In this document: positions 24,801-38,194 of the stretch, piece after piece
Position numbering within the stretch: the first letter of the stretch is position 1
How the letters are laid out: the number at the start of each line of letters is the position of its first letter
NCBI RefSeq assembly: GCF_030936135.1
Contig: NC_082618.1
Span: 8,033,034 to 8,097,033 of the forward strand
From: Gavia stellata
Lineage: Eukaryota > Chordata > Aves > Gaviiformes > Gaviidae
Length of the DNA: 64,000 nucleotides
Direction: 5' to 3'
Translations under genes and position numbers: made by a program
Notes under the pieces: model-generated
What the model was told of the DNA's origin: nothing
The model's input: the letters and a program-made list of their open reading frames with translations, nothing else
Database searches by the model: none

Positions 24801-26702
24801 GCAGGGAGAAGTCACCCTCGCTGCCATCTCAGCTTTTCTGGAAATGCCTAATACTGAAATGAGCTCACTTTTTGAAACGGGTGCCCAGCACTGTTACAGC
24901 CTGTTTTGCTGTTATTGTCTGGCGGGGAAGCATTTTGTCCTACACCAGGGACACCCGGCAGAGGATGCAGCTGCCGGGTGTTTTAGGACCCTAGAAATAA
25001 ATGCAAAACTGCAGCACGGTGCAGGTACAGCACGCAGCGTAACTTGTGCTGGGCACTGCCCGGATTAATGACCAGAGCACCTCGGCAACTCCTACCATGG
25101 CCTTAGCTCTGCTTTCAGCTTGCAGACTGCTCCTGAGGAGGAGCTGCAGCTAGAAATGGCCTGGGTTTCTCTTTCTGTCTGTAGCATACATTGGAGAAAA
25201 ATCTGTTAGTCCATTTAGCTTGGTACCTGCTACATACCTCCTCTTTGCTGTCTCTGTGAAGGAGTCAGAAGATAAGAAATTATTTACCCTTCCCCTGCTA
25301 TGAAAGCGCCGGAGGCTGAACCGCCTCAGCAGGCACTTGTGCAATGCTCACGACTGATTAAGGAACCCAGTTATTCATTAAGAAACCTCTGTGATAAGTG
25401 GCCATGAAGAACAAGTACCTAGCGATAAAACTGTCTGTGATCAAAGCGTATTGCTGTAACGTGTTAAAGAGGTCTTTCTATTCATTAAAGAAAATATCAT
25501 TGTTTTATGATGTCTGGGATGACCCTATAGCAGGGACAGGATCAGCCCATCTTCACAATATGTCAAACACAGGGGGAGAAGGGAGCAGAAATCGTTAGTT
25601 AAAATAGAATTTCTGGGCTAGTGTGTTCTCAGGTACAAAAGAGGAGCAGCTCCCCTTGCCCCGGCCAGCTACGGAGGGTGTGCGTGAGAGCCCCAGCGGT
25701 GCCCAGGGCAGCCGTCCCAGCCAGGGAGATTCCAGCAGCCTCCGTGAGCAGGAACTGTTCTCCCCATATGAACTGATCCTTTGGCTTTAAGCATTTTGAA
25801 CTTCCTAAAGGCTTTTTTTTTTTCATTTCATAAATAAGCAAAGTCAAAACCAAAGTAGATGAGTTCTACGGGCTCAATTCTATTAAGTTCTTTTGTTGTG
25901 CGAAATGGAGGATTGGGAAAAACGTGGCTGGGTGATTAGAGAAGCAAAGAAAATGGAAAGAAGAGGAAAGGGCGGTACTTTTAGTCCAAGCTTGCAAACT
26001 CTGTGTGTTCAAACTGACAGAGAGGTAGGTGTATTATCCCTGTCCTAAGGCGGTAAGGACTTTATTGTGTGAGACTGCTTAAGAAATTTTGTTGTTCTTT
26101 GCCAGTGAAGTGCTCATGTGAAATGGTACTTAGGCTTTGAGACAAATGCATACTGATGCAATTTTGTTGGTGAATCAAGTGTAGCAAAATTAGGCACTTC
26201 TGTTCCTGGGAAAATTGAAAGAAAATTGAAGGACATCTACACAATAAATGATTAATGCCATTATAAATGTGAAGGTAAAATTTATCACTGTTGAAACTAC
26301 ACAAACTAGGAGAGCTGTACGGATGATTTTCCCTTAAATGTCTACCGTATACTCTACAAGAAGCTCTCTCCACTGCATGTATCAGACACTCAGAGGTTAT
26401 TTTTTCAGGTTCATAGTTACACTAGATTTCAGGAGGTGATACGTATCAGAATATAAATACTCTCACCTCCTTGGAGCTGCCCTCTGAAAACACAGATTAC
26501 TAATATCTAGTCCAATAGTCACACTAACAACTTTATGCCCCAAACAGCAAGTACTTCTTTGGAAAAAAATCTGCTTGTACTAGAAGGACAAGAATTTCAG
26601 TAAGAAGTTATTTCCTTTCCTTTTGTTCTTCAGGGTGGGCTTAGTCTAGCTTAAATATGTTTATGATGGTATCTTTCTAAACCACATTCCCATGTCCTAC
26701 AG
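21898..26702 (+). other. EFCAB5: EFCAB5 intron after the first coding exon
   Basis: A GTGAGA donor and CCTACAG acceptor bound this intron of about 4.8 kb. It contains the CR1 copy at 23537-23990. The remainder shows no recognisable exon or RNA gene. Confidence 0.8.
23537..23990 (+). mobile_element. CR1 LINE 3' fragment with internal rearrangements
   Basis: A 5'-truncated plus-strand CR1 of the same subfamily as the 6059 and 55091 copies. It encodes the remnant of the ORF2 C-terminus ([20 protein letters not shown]) and ends with ttttccaaccgtagtgattctg. Unlike its sisters it carries a local duplication around 23774-23812 (two copies of a ggatattaggaaaaat-type unit) and lacks about 14 bases before the terminal gatgatct block. 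It lies within an EFCAB5 intron in sense orientation and has no intact reading frame. Confidence 0.93.
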
Positions 26703-26859
26703 GCTGGCCAGGATGAAGTCTGAGGCAAAGAACAAACGTAAGGAAAGGGAGCAGGTGGACAATACGAAGTCTCAGGTGGAAGAGATGAGAAGGGAGGCGC
26801 TGGCAACTCAGTTCAAAGAGTGGACAGTGGATGTCAGTGGCAGAATACCGGTTGCACTG
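26703..26859 (+). CDS. EFCAB5: EFCAB5 exon 2 (coding), coiled-coil-like basic segment
   Basis: The acceptor is CCTACAG. The first base completes the split arginine codon from the previous exon, then 52 codons follow in the same frame. It starts LARMKSEAKNKRKEREQ and runs into VEEMRREALATQFKEWTVD. The composition is highly charged and alpha-helical, with heptad-like spacing, probably a short coiled coil. The donor at 26860 is GTAACT, slightly off consensus. It leaves phase 0, as the next exon requires. Confidence 0.88.
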
Positions 26860-27061
26860 GTAACTAGAGATGATCCTTGTTAACACACTGCTATGATTGC
26901 TCCAGACAGGAGGAGAAGGAAGTTTGTGATAGTGCCGTCTGCCCTGGCATGGCAGCACGGAGCACAAGGACGGTTAATGGCTCTGACACCCCTTAGTGTC
27001 AGGGCGCAGGTCGCTGTCTACCGCTTTAGCCCCACCAAGCCCTCATTCCCCACACGCCCAT

Positions 27062-27135
27062 GGAAGGATTGCGATGCATTCTCCACAGAGGTCCTGGGAA
27101 GGATTGCGATGCGTTCTCCACAGAGGTCCTGGGAA
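27062..27135. repeat. Tandem duplication, 35-bp unit, 2.1 copies
   Basis: The unit beginning ggaaggattgcgatgc is repeated at a spacing of 35 bases, with a single A/G difference between the copies. It lies in an EFCAB5 intron, downstream of exon 2. It is an open chance reading frame only and shows no splice sites. Confidence 0.88.
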
Positions 27136-27591
27136 GCTAAATGCCCCATAAGGTACTCAGACACTCCTGAGGTTGTTGGATACCTGCCTCATGACTGGAT
27201 GTCCTTCTCTGCAGCTGCTTATCCCCCAGAATCCTCTTAAAAAGGACCGGGGCAGCCACTCTTGCCCTCCCGTGGCCTCCATTAAATCTTCTTTCTACCC
27301 CTGTGACTCATACAAATTGATACTGCAGCTCATAGAAGATGAGATTTGCAGTAACTGTAATACATCTCTTGGTACAAGCATCTTTCTTACAAGTCACACA
27401 AGGCCCCTAGGAAATTGTCCCGTGATTACACACAGCCCACCTTAGATAAGGTCTACATTTAACAGGGCCCACCTACATGTGGTAAGAAGCATTGCTGGCC
27501 CATACGACTAATTATTCCGGGTGATTTATTTTAGTAATTGCCTACTGTTGTCTGCATGAAACAGGCCTTTGACTATTACCTTGATTTGTAG

Positions 27592-27655
27592 GTTCAGAGT
27601 GCCCTGAGGTCTTTTCCAGATGTCGTTGCTTCTCCTTCCATGGATGTGAGAAAAG
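27592..27655 (+). CDS. EFCAB5: EFCAB5 exon 3 (coding)
   Basis: Small exon of 64 bases between TTTGTAG and a strong AAAAG/GTAAGT donor. It encodes VQSALRSFPDVVASPSMDVRK plus one base. Incoming phase 0 and outgoing phase 1 both match the neighbours. No domain is recognisable. Support comes from frame continuity and two good splice sites rather than from remembered homology. Confidence 0.75.
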
Positions 27656-29495
27656 GTAAGTTTTTGATGTGTCTCCTTTAGTTTTATTTCTGTGGTCTGA
27701 ATTCTGATGCAGACTGTGAGCAAACAGTGAATGGACTTGATAACAGAGAAAGAATCTCTAAGGGTAGTTTACACCAGCTAGGATATTAACCACAAATCTT
27801 CAGACAGATTGGAAAGTGACTGAACCACCATGTGGTTCATTAATATGATCTTGAAAAATATGGAAAGAAGTTTAAAAAATCTTTCAGAGACATAGAAAGC
27901 TGAAATGCGGCCCCTTGCCACTTACATCCTGCCTTAGCCAGGCGTTGCCATGTGCTTATGACGATTTTTAAGAATCACTGTAACAACCTCCTTCATCTAC
28001 TCTATCCCACGGTGTTCCTTGTCTCATGGGAGGTCTTGGAAACCCCATGGACAGCTTGGCATACTGGGAGGTATGGAGGAAAGGTAGGATTGAAAAAATT
28101 GACGTCTGGCAGTGTTGTTACCTTTTATGGTTTCAGGGAAAATGCTGAAGCTTACCTAACGCTCCACCAAACCACACATCTGGTCCAGCTGTTCCCTGTG
28201 CCAGTCCCAGGCATGGCAGTGACACACAGCACCAGGGCCTCTGTATCAGAGCACCCAGCACAGAAAGGTTTCCATAATTCCTGTCCACTTTACATAGCTT
28301 ACACTTGACCTCCCCGAATAATGATAATTGAATAGATAGAGCCAGGAACATTGAAGTGGGAACATACAGCCTGCTGCCAGCCCGTTACATCGATAGCCTG
28401 TAATGATCATCAATAACAACCAGTCTGCCTTTGCAGGAGATGGGATGGTAAGCAGGGAACCTCCAGAGTGCGTTTGTGCTTGCTGCTGGAGTCACCTCCG
28501 TCTAGAGCATGCCCTTGCTCAGCCCTTTCTATATTCCATTGCTCTGCTGAGTAATCATCCTGTATTGGTAGTTCGTTGTGCGAACGCCAAACGCAGCCCT
28601 CGTGCTACTGCTGCGGTGGCTGTGGTTCTGCAGTGTGAACAGATCCCGGGACCGAAACCGAGAAGGAAGTTTCTGTCCAGACACTTGCTCTCCATGTGCT
28701 GGAGGTGCTTTATGTCACATTTCCCTAAGAGTGCAGCTCCATTTCTTAATGTATTTAATTTAATAGCATCCAATATACATTAATGGAACATTAAGCTTTG
28801 TTTTATAGTTTAATAAAGATAATGTATGGATTAGGAATGTCTTAAGCAACAAGGGGTAAATCCATTCTATGGTGAATTTTCTCTTTATTCCTGATATATT
28901 GTAGAAGAAAGAACAGAACTATAATCCCAACAGAAATAGCATGTCTGTGCTCAAAGACCTCATTCAGAAATCTACGTAGACATTTGACATACCTTCTCAG
29001 TTCCATTATAGCAGCCCAGAAGCTGACCAAAAGATAGTTTTGAATATCATAATTGGTAAAAATATTCCCACAGAGCTTCTTGGGAAAGTTACTGACTTTC
29101 AGATTCCACTCTTGCAAAGCAGAATCCATGTCCCCAGAATTTTAAGGCTGTTTGATCTGTTTGTTAAATCAAAAATCATTTCTTCTCTCACATAATTAGT
29201 TGTAAGTACTGTTAAAATCATTGCAATTTGCACCAACATATGTCAAGAAAAAATATGACCATACAGTTCGGAATAGATTAGTGCAGATTGTCAGCAAGAG
29301 AAATATATAAGAATCAGATTTAGATAGCCTCTATACCATCAGATGCTTCAGCTGTTGTGTAGGATAACCTCAAATAAATGTAATCCAACATGAGAAGAAA
29401 GTTAATGTAAGGTAGCAGTGTGCAAAAAAATGTGTACAATATGCAAACCCACAACTGCTTGCTTTCTAAACCCGTATCCCTTCATTTTTTCCTAG

Positions 29496-29566
29496 CAATC
29501 TATGGCAGAAAGCTGGAAATCGTAGACACATTGGGAAAAAAACTAAACATAGATGAATTCACAGAG
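29496..29566 (+). CDS. EFCAB5: EFCAB5 exon 4 (coding)
   Basis: The acceptor is TTTTTTCCTAG and the donor GTGAGA. The 71-base exon completes a split alanine codon and adds 23 codons: IYGRKLEIVDTLGKKLNIDE then FTE. It ends in phase 0 and joins in frame to the exon at 33158. The short LNIDEFTE string resembles the outgoing part of an EF-hand helix, but no calcium loop is present. Confidence 0.82.
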
Positions 29567-32500
29567 GTGAGAAATGAAGTAAGAGCATCTGATTCAGAAT
29601 ATGATGTTTATCACAAAGTAGTAGCATTTCCCTGGGGACAGCTAAGATGAGTAAGTGAAGGGCTTCACTTCTCCAGCATCCCAGGCAACTGGCTGTATCA
29701 GGACATTTCATGTTCCATCTCCGTATTCATCCTCTGCTCTCACAACGCTTCCATTCTGGCCAGCAAGGGGAAAGTATTTTACTTTCCTCAGAGCTGCAGC
29801 CTGTGCCACTCTCTGAGAAGTTACTCTAAAGCAGTGGGTTTTGGGACATCCCTCTCAGCCCCTTTCCAGAATGCCAAAGCCCTGAATCACCTGTGAATTC
29901 AGATTTTGCGTTGGCTGCTCAAGGGAGGTTCGGTGTCCCAATATAACCATTAGCCTGAGGTAGTTAGTACTGTCCCCAAAGTATTGCTATTTCTGATTAA
30001 GTTCTATTAACCCTAGAAGGACCTAACAAATGATGAACTGGGATGTGAAGCTCTACTGTTTTTGCCCTGAACTATTACTGGCCTGACCCATAACCAAACT
30101 GCAACAAGTGTCATAAATGTGTGAGAAGCATAACCAGGCTGAAAAATAGGCAGTTTTAAAATCAAAAGCTGTCACTGAGAAACATCAAAAGTGTGTTTTT
30201 AACTCACCAAAATCAATAAATGTAGTCGGAAGTTTCACTCCGTTACTCTACTCTTCAACAATCTGAAAACAACCAAATCAGTTCAAACTATATTTACTGA
30301 AGAACTCTCTAGGCCAAGACTTTGCCAGCCATTTCTACCTACGACAGAGCTAAATTTTATGGCTGGGTAATTAAACCTGTGAAAAGGGATGTTTAGAATA
30401 GAAACAGTGACAGACCCTCAATTGCAGCAGTGCTAGTGGGTGCTGTTACAATAATTAAAAACAGCGTATAAAGCAGCTGTGCAGAGACTAATTTCAAGCA
30501 ACAGTTTGTGATTTTTGAGCCTTCTTTGCTCTCAGAAGACCCACATGTTCAGTGTTTTGCACAGAGATGCATTTTTATGATAGCTTGTTGAAGGCTTTTT
30601 TAAGCATGAAATGAGGTATTTTTAAATTTAACCTCAGAATAACTGCATTTAATTAAGAAAACTATTGTGGATAATAGGAGCCCAAGAGAATTGCCTTTGT
30701 CACTGAAATGAAGCATCAATCCATAACCCCTATGGTACATGTATAAGCACTGAATGAATTCATGCTCCATTAGCATTAGAAAAATGTTTTAAATTGTATT
30801 TTGTGTACTCTATTTTAACTCAATTAAAGATATGACAACAGAGATCAGAAGTACAAAAGACACGGGCTGTCAAGCTGTCTGATTTACCAGCCAGTGCAAC
30901 GTGTATTCTCAGAATATGTTCTCTGATGCTTTTTCCAGTCCGGTTTTAATTCAATCAAACGATGAGGCTTTCATCACTTCCCTTGGGAACCGTTCCATAA
31001 TCACAGGCCTCGCTCTCAGGACAGGGCTGTTTCTGATCCTCAGCTACAATTTACCTTTGTTCATCAGTTTGCATCATCCCCCAAACCCAGAGAGCGAGGT
31101 GATCGTTCTCCACACTGATCTAGGCCCTTCCACATGTGGAAAGCATTGCTTTTTAATGGACCTTAAAATTAAATGGCGCTTTTTTTTTCTTCCTCGAATT
31201 CAGTGCAGCTTTGGGTTGCTTAAAGGCTGTTAGAAACTCAGTAGAGAGACCTCACACATTGTTGTTGTTGGGTTTTGGGGTTTTTTTTCGGACATGCAAA
31301 CAGCGGCTGTTGAATTTTTACAGCCTTCGTGACAAGCTCGTGGGGTCGTTTATGTTAAACGCGTTTAAATCCCAGAGACCGGTCCTTAATAGTTTATTTC
31401 ACGGGCTTTGTACTGTAACATGCAGAACCCCCAGCAGTCTGACACGAAGCTGTTGACACCAAGGGAGACGCTCAATTGCCTTTGTAGGGTCAGAATCAGG
31501 TTTTGAAGATGAGATTATTTTCCATGATTGCATGTGGCTTCCTCGATTTCTACTGAGATCAGCAGGAACAAAAAGCAAAGATCCATTGTTGTTGATGATA
31601 ATGTGTTCACAGACTACAGTGAGGTCTCACACTGGATAGCAAGAAGGAGGTGTGCCAGCTTTCTTCTGATGGGTGTCAAAATCTCTTGGTTAATAATAAA
31701 TAAATGTATGCTTTTTATGTGTACAGTACTTTACACAGTAGAGTGCTTTACACACATCAGCTAAGAAAAGCTTATGACTACGATAGTTCCTCCAGCCCAC
31801 ATAGCTGAACATACGCTTCAAAAAAATTTTCGGTGGAGCTGTTAGACAGCAGTATTAATACACAAGCCTTTGGATGTGTCATCAAGATGACATACAAAAT
31901 AACAAGCTGCTTGTCCAACCTGCCTCCTCCCAACTGCTGTCATCTTTAAGGTTCATCTGTTACAGGGCTCCGGGTTGTAATAGCTCTGAAGAGCTGGTAG
32001 ATACACGTAGCCCCAGATCTGCCATCTTCTCTCCAGCCCACCTACGTCCTCTCTTTCTATGCTGAAATGCAGAAAAAACATACATTGCGTTAGGAGTTGT
32101 TCTTTCCCACCAGCCACCCCCCAGGCCATTGGCTGCTGCTTTTCTGCTCTTCCTGTCTTCTCCACTTGTCCCATATACTTGGAAATTATGCAATAGAGAC
32201 ATGAATAATAATAACATCTATTAATATTTCAGTTCGTTAATGCCTGTGCGGCAGTTCAACAAGTCCAAGATGTTCTAGCACGTATGTCAGGTATCCACAC
32301 AAATGGGATAATGGGAAACGTTCTGTGTTTTGGAAATTCCTCCTTTTAACTGGATGGGCTCCCTGTTACGGCGGCTGGCTCCAGAAACCTGCTATAATAA
32401 TTCAGCACAGGCTTTGGGATTGTGGTTTGTCCTGATGGCCATTATTATTTATGTCATGCACACCACATTTTTAGAACCATATTGCTTTTGCTCATAAAAG

Positions 32501-33157
32501 CCACATGGCTGTAAATCCAAAGTGCTAAAGTGTCTCCAAGGCTAGAACCTAAAATAAATCTCAAGTCAGTAGTATTCCCAGTGTCAGAGGACTTAGGTGA
32601 CAGCAGGCTCATTTTCAAAGGTTCTTTCCTTTTTTATTGTATCCAGACTGGTTCCCTAAACACTGAAACTGTGGGCAAGGGTCATTTTGTGGCATTAGAG
32701 AGTTGAGTGACTGTCAGTTCTGCAAAAACTAATGGCTCAAAATGCCTCCTTGGGAGTAAAGTCGGAAATACTAAATGCTGCAGAAAACCATGGAGAACTT
32801 TTCCCTGAGATAACCTAGCTTAAGCAATGACATTTCGTAGGAGGGATTCTGACCCAGCATCTCTGAACCACTGAACATGACAAGTGACCTCTGGGCCAGG
32901 GAAGGAACTGTTCAAGATGCGTTTGTGCAGTGCCTAGTGCGGCAGCGGCCCAGGCTTGCTTGGAGAATATTGCTGCTTCTGAAAGAAAGAACAAAGTAGG
33001 CAGTGTAGCATCCATGCTCCAAGTTTGCATTACGTTAGCAGATGAAACTACAAATTCACATATGTTTCATTGCATGCAATAGATTTTTAAGAGTTCAGAC
33101 ACAGGGGGCAATACGTGAAGAAAGCTAACCATTTACAATACTGCTTTCTCTCCACAG
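29567..33157 (+). other. EFCAB5: EFCAB5 intron 4
   Basis: About 3.6 kb with consensus ends. A tempting mini-exon at 32233-32281/32290 was examined and rejected because both of its lengths break the frame. No repeat or RNA gene was recognised. Confidence 0.7.
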
Positions 33158-33313
33158 TATGTCCATTCCTACACTGAACATTTTTCAAATGACCTGTTCC
33201 AAGCAATCCTGAAACATCTCTGTCAGTGTGCTGATGACTTCCAAGAAGCAGTAAGACGTGATATGTGGAGGCAAATGTTTACTGATCTCTTCCTAGATTG
33301 TGATTATGGAAAG
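33158..33313 (+). CDS. EFCAB5: EFCAB5 exon 5 (coding), first half of a degenerate EF-hand
   Basis: Exactly 52 codons between TCTCCACAG and AAG/GTAGGC, phase 0 at both ends. It begins YVHSYTEHFSNDLFQAILKH and ends in MWRQMFTDLFLDCDYGK. The last part is an EF-hand entering helix plus the first six loop positions (D-x-D-x-G), with the rest supplied by the exon at 38095. The calcium loop is therefore interrupted by a 4.8-kb intron. Confidence 0.92.
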
Positions 33314-36300
33314 GTAGGCAAAGCAGCTCTCAGCCTAATTTCAATATGGTGATGCTTCCAGTTCGGTATTTCTCTGGGTCACTGCCTTCTTTTTATTCTT
33401 CATGACTCCAGATACTCTCTTTGTGCTTACTCAGCATTATTTTAGAGGACAATAGCTGCTGCATTGTCTTCAAATGCATAGCTCTTAGACACAGAAACAG
33501 CCAATAGCCTAGAAGCTGATGGCTAAATAGAAACTGAATGACCTAATGCGATGACTCGGGGCTGAAGTTTGATGATTCTGGAGAAGAAATTAACCACGAG
33601 CTTTACTGCTTCTGGTCATTGCCTGTTCCTGCAGCACGGTCGGAATGCTTGGGTGCTGATTTGTCTATTCGGCCGTACTTCAGAAAAGATAACCTGCTAT
33701 AGATTGACCTTAACAAATGTGCACATTACTACAATAGTAACATACATTGTGTTAATTATATTGCATTGATTTATACACCTTTAGGGCTTCTATCAATAAA
33801 TCTCATAACAGTTTAAATTTAAAATGCAAATTAATCTATCTTTACAACCTCTCTGAGAAAAGTACTGTGAACTTCAGCCACAGTTTACAGGCAGGAAATT
33901 AAAATACAATGAGTCAGTTACGGAGCTGGAACTGGAGCTGAAAAGCCATAATTTGGTTTTCAGCAGCTCTGAACTCTATCTATCAGCCTCTGAATACACC
34001 TGCAACCCCATTTAAAAAAATAAAAAAGCTAGACTTATTAGAAAACCGGTAAAGAGTAGGAGCTGAAGAATCAATGGCATAAGCTATTGCTAAAAACTTG
34101 GGCTTCATCCAAAAAGTATGGTACTTAAATGAGTAGCCTCAGTTAGCCAGTTGCTGGCTACTACACAGCAAACGGTTGCCATAATCTTAGTTTTCCCCTC
34201 CATAAATTATAGATTCCATCCAGCACTCCTCTAGTGATGTTTACAGCATGCCTCCCCAGAATGAACTGTGCTCTACAATGTCATGCTAATAATGTCATTA
34301 CATCTAAGAGAATGGAATTACACAGCACGTTTCAACACCAATGGTGTGTTTCAGAGAATAGCAGGCAAGCCGCTGTTTCACAGATGAGGGAAGAAATGTG
34401 TCTACTTCTCAGTTAGAAGACATTTCGTTTTCCGATTGCTCTGTCAAGAAGAGCTGATGGATCCTCCCGGGTAGAGTAATATATAAAGCTGAGTCCTATC
34501 TTTGCCATGCAGTTTGAAAGGATCTCTTCTTTCCCTTTCATGTTTTAATGTGACTTTCTTCCTATTATTTCTGCGGCAGTAATCACCATCTCCATGCTAC
34601 TAATCCCAGTGGAATCTCAGAGGCAAAGAGCCAAAAATGCTAGCACAACGTAACAAGAGTGAGCAGCTATCAGCACAGACGCCATCGCTGCCCAGAAAAA
34701 AATGATCAGAGCACAAACATGGTTGCTGCTTCTAGCCTCCGAGGTAGCCTTGCTCTGCAAATTGAGTTCACGAAGCTGTAGTGCGGACCATGCAGTTCTT
34801 TTAAACCTGACCTGGTTTCTTTTGTACAGCTCTAATGCCATACTGTACCCACAGGGAAGATAAAAGATGCAAACTAACCCAAGGACTTCTACCACTTGAA
34901 TGTGATCCATTACCTGCAGTACTCATTCTGCAAAGCACAGCAAAGCAGTTGTTTCAGTTCCTAATTTACATTTGTTTGGTAGCAGGCACTTATTCCAGTC
35001 TGTATGGTGAGTGTGGCTGGCTGCCTCAGTGAGCTGCAATTAGGGCCAGGGAGCTGAGAAAGCAGTGTTTAAATTACAGTCAAATTAGAAGGTATCCACA
35101 TGATCATTATTATGATTTCAAATGCATGCATCCAGAAGGATGGCAGCTCAGCAAGAACAGCCTGGACTCTACAGTGGAGCCGAAACTTTCCAAGACAATA
35201 CCAGAACACAGTTGAATCACTGCTCTAATGCCCAAAAAGGCAATGGCTCCATAAATGTTAAGCTTATTCTCTCTCTGTGCTCATGCACATCAAGTATAGT
35301 TGCTTTTATACTTTATAACAGAATCTGCATTAATTTTCAGGGATGTTTTAAGCCCAGGATCTTTAAATGTAACTGAATTTAGTTAGAGATTAGTTTTCAG
35401 TCTAATTAAGTTTGAGACACTTCTGATTACCTTTCTTGCAGCACAGCAACAACAAAGTCTGCTTTCTCATGACCTTTCCTGAGTGTCTGTTCTTCCCAAC
35501 CTCCTCGCCAACAAGCGTATTGTGGTGTTCAAGATACACACATCACATTTCCAGAAAAACAATCAAGCGGTTAAACACTGACCTATCACTGATTAAATGG
35601 CAAGTCTGGTTTAGTCTGTGTTGTTAAAGGCATTACTCATAGATCACAGAACATTGCTGAAAACAACTGAGAATCATCACCTGCCAATATCTAGGTGACA
35701 GGAAAATTAGGTCAACATGTTTCAACTCTCTAGCCACTAAAGTTGGCACTCATTAAAAGCGGAGACAAGTTTTGGGCGGTTGTACAAACACAGATGGTCT
35801 GCTGTCAATTGAAGCGGATGCTGGCCCTGTCCTGCCGACAAGACTCTGTAGGAAGGGCTGGTGGGCAGGAATCTTTCATCAGCCTCCCCAGGCACACACG
35901 AAGTGCAAAGAAACGTGACCTTTGCTAGTAAATTGAGGAACCCGGAAAGAGAGCGTAACTGGGTATTGGACCTTGGAACTGGTGTTCCTCTTGTAATGCT
36001 CCTCTCTTCTATAGGTAGCTTTACTGCGACATGTTCCTCCCAAGGTAAGTTGTAAGGAAAAGTGTCCTGAAATAACAGAGACCTCTGGTAGAATGGCAAA
36101 TCTGTATAAATTGTAAATGTCAAACCAAGGTGGAAAATATACCTGTAATTCATATCTGGTAATTTCTGAAAAGGAATTTACTATTTTTAACAATATCTAA
36201 AAATAAAATTATTTATCTAAGCCACAAAAAACCTCTTCTAGAATCTGAGTTATCTAAATCCTCCAAGTATATTATTTTAGCGTGACAAAAAAGTATCTGA

Positions 36301-38094
36301 ATCCCAAACCAACATTTTTATTTTCTTTTTAATACTACTTCATTCATTGATTTACCTTTTTAATAAAACAAAGCTTTGCATTAGTGCTGCCAACTTCAAG
36401 GCAGCCAGCAGATGATTGTGACAAGTAACAGCTGAGGGAATTTAAAGGGAAAATTAAGTGTGTGTAATGGAAATACCGAATGGAGAATCCAAATATTACG
36501 CAGTGATCTGGTAACATCTTCAGAAACATGTTCTGTGTTTGTGTATCTACTAAATGGATGCAGAACCCAATCTGATATTTTCAACTGAAAAACAAACAGC
36601 CTGAAGAAATGTTTGCATGGGAGCATGCAAGATATTTCTATATTAATGTCAAGAAGATGAAGTTATGGGGAATCAGGGCCTACATTTGTAAGTTTAGGGA
36701 CGGAATTATGTGATGACATTTGTTGTTCCAAACCCACACATGGCTGAAACTCAACTGTAATTGCCAGCGGTTTTTTACCAGCAGGAGTTAAGTTACAGGA
36801 GTCTGAAACACTAAAACTGGACTGGACTGCAGGTTGTATTTCAGTTCTGATCCTTTTCTCAGAATTTACAAAAAGGTTTCCATTCCCTTTAGAGGAAAGG
36901 TGTTGCAGTAACAGAAAATGGGATTTATTCACTTAGTTTTCAGTATTAGCTTCCTTGGGAGGCACTTCTCCCCTAAGTGATGGGTATCTCTCGGTTGTTT
37001 TCAAAGCCTCTGTTCCTAAACATTGATGCCATTAATTACGGGTTTAGATTATAAACAACGCAGTCATCTTGAGCTCATTTCCAGAAAAGAGCAGCAAACT
37101 TCTTCCTTTATTTCTTCAGCCTAAGGGCAGGAAAAGTTCACAAGGAATTAAAAGCTTGGTGAGTTTTACGTTTTGCAGTTTTTAATCTAAGAGCAAAATG
37201 TGAAAAGGAAATCAATAATTCTGTTGGAAAGCTACTTGCTACAAATAATGACCTTAAGTAAATCTGTTCTCTAATTAACTACTGTATTTCACTAATGGGA
37301 GGGAGATTACAAAGGTGGCAGGACTTAAATAATGACAACAGGAATTCATCATAAAATGGAAAACTTGCAATTGCTTAGATTTGCTTTACTTTTTAAAATC
37401 ACAATTTCCTGATTGGAAATGACCCATTTAATTGTCTTTTCCTGGTTTTATTGTCTGTATACACTCACCCTGAGCAACAAGGACTTAATAAAATCTGCAC
37501 GTTCCTCTGCACTGCAACTATGGATACCTCTCTCACCTCTGTGGTCGAATGTGTATGAATTTTTAAAGGAAATTAGGGAGGTTGTCATAATAGCTCAGAT
37601 TTTTGGACTCATTATTTTCCCAGGCAGTTGCCAATACATAATGCCTCAAAGGAAACGATGGGGCACAAAACCAAACTACAATGTGCAGTCACTAACATAA
37701 TATAGCACAGCCCATAATATGTGAAAATTCTTCCATAGTACTGTCAGGCAATCAATATTTGTCCTGAAAGTGTGAAACGGTGAAGCTTTGATCTTTACAT
37801 GACGAACTCCTTTGGCAGAAGTGGTTACAGTCATCTAACTGTAACGTGTCAAGAATATGCAAGAGGATGTGCCTGCGAAGCGGTACGTATGAGGAGTTCC
37901 GGCTAAGCCCAGAGAAGAGTTTTTTGCCCCTATGAAATAAATTCACGTCTTTGAAATTTGTACTCATGTCTGGTAATGGATAATTTTCAGTCACAGGTAA
38001 TTTTTAGCTAATGGCACCTTTGTAGTGCTGCAAATGTTGGTGTAAGTCCCAAGAACCAGAGAAAAAATACAGTAATTGTAATCTTTTTGTCTAG
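33314..38094 (+). other. EFCAB5: EFCAB5 intron 5
   Basis: About 4.8 kb interrupting the codons of the first EF-hand loop. The sequence is AT-rich, with no recognised repeat, exon or RNA. Confidence 0.75.
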
Positions 38095-38194
38095 GTTGGT
38101 CTCTTAGACAGACAAAAAATACTGGCCCTACTGCTAGACTTCTATGACAGAAGCCCGGTGATTGCTAAGAGGGGATTCTGTGACCCAAGGCAGT
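38095..38194 (+). CDS. EFCAB5: EFCAB5 exon 6 (coding), second half of the degenerate EF-hand
   Basis: The acceptor is TTTTTGTCTAG and the donor GTAAGT. It encodes VGLLDRQKILALLLDFYDRS, then PVIAKRGFCDPRQ and one base of a split tryptophan codon. Joined to the previous exon, the loop reads DCDYGKVGLLDR (residues about 333-344). Positions 1, 3 and 5 are suitable, but position 12 is arginine instead of the bidentate glutamate, so calcium binding is probably weak or lost. The following helix (KILALLLDFY) is typical. Confidence 0.92.

Noticed and set aside
32233-32290. Possible small EFCAB5 exon (FVNACAAVQQVQDVLA) with a good acceptor and two donors
   Set aside because: Both possible lengths (49 or 58 bases) shift the frame, whereas exons 29496-29566 and 33158-33313 join perfectly without it.
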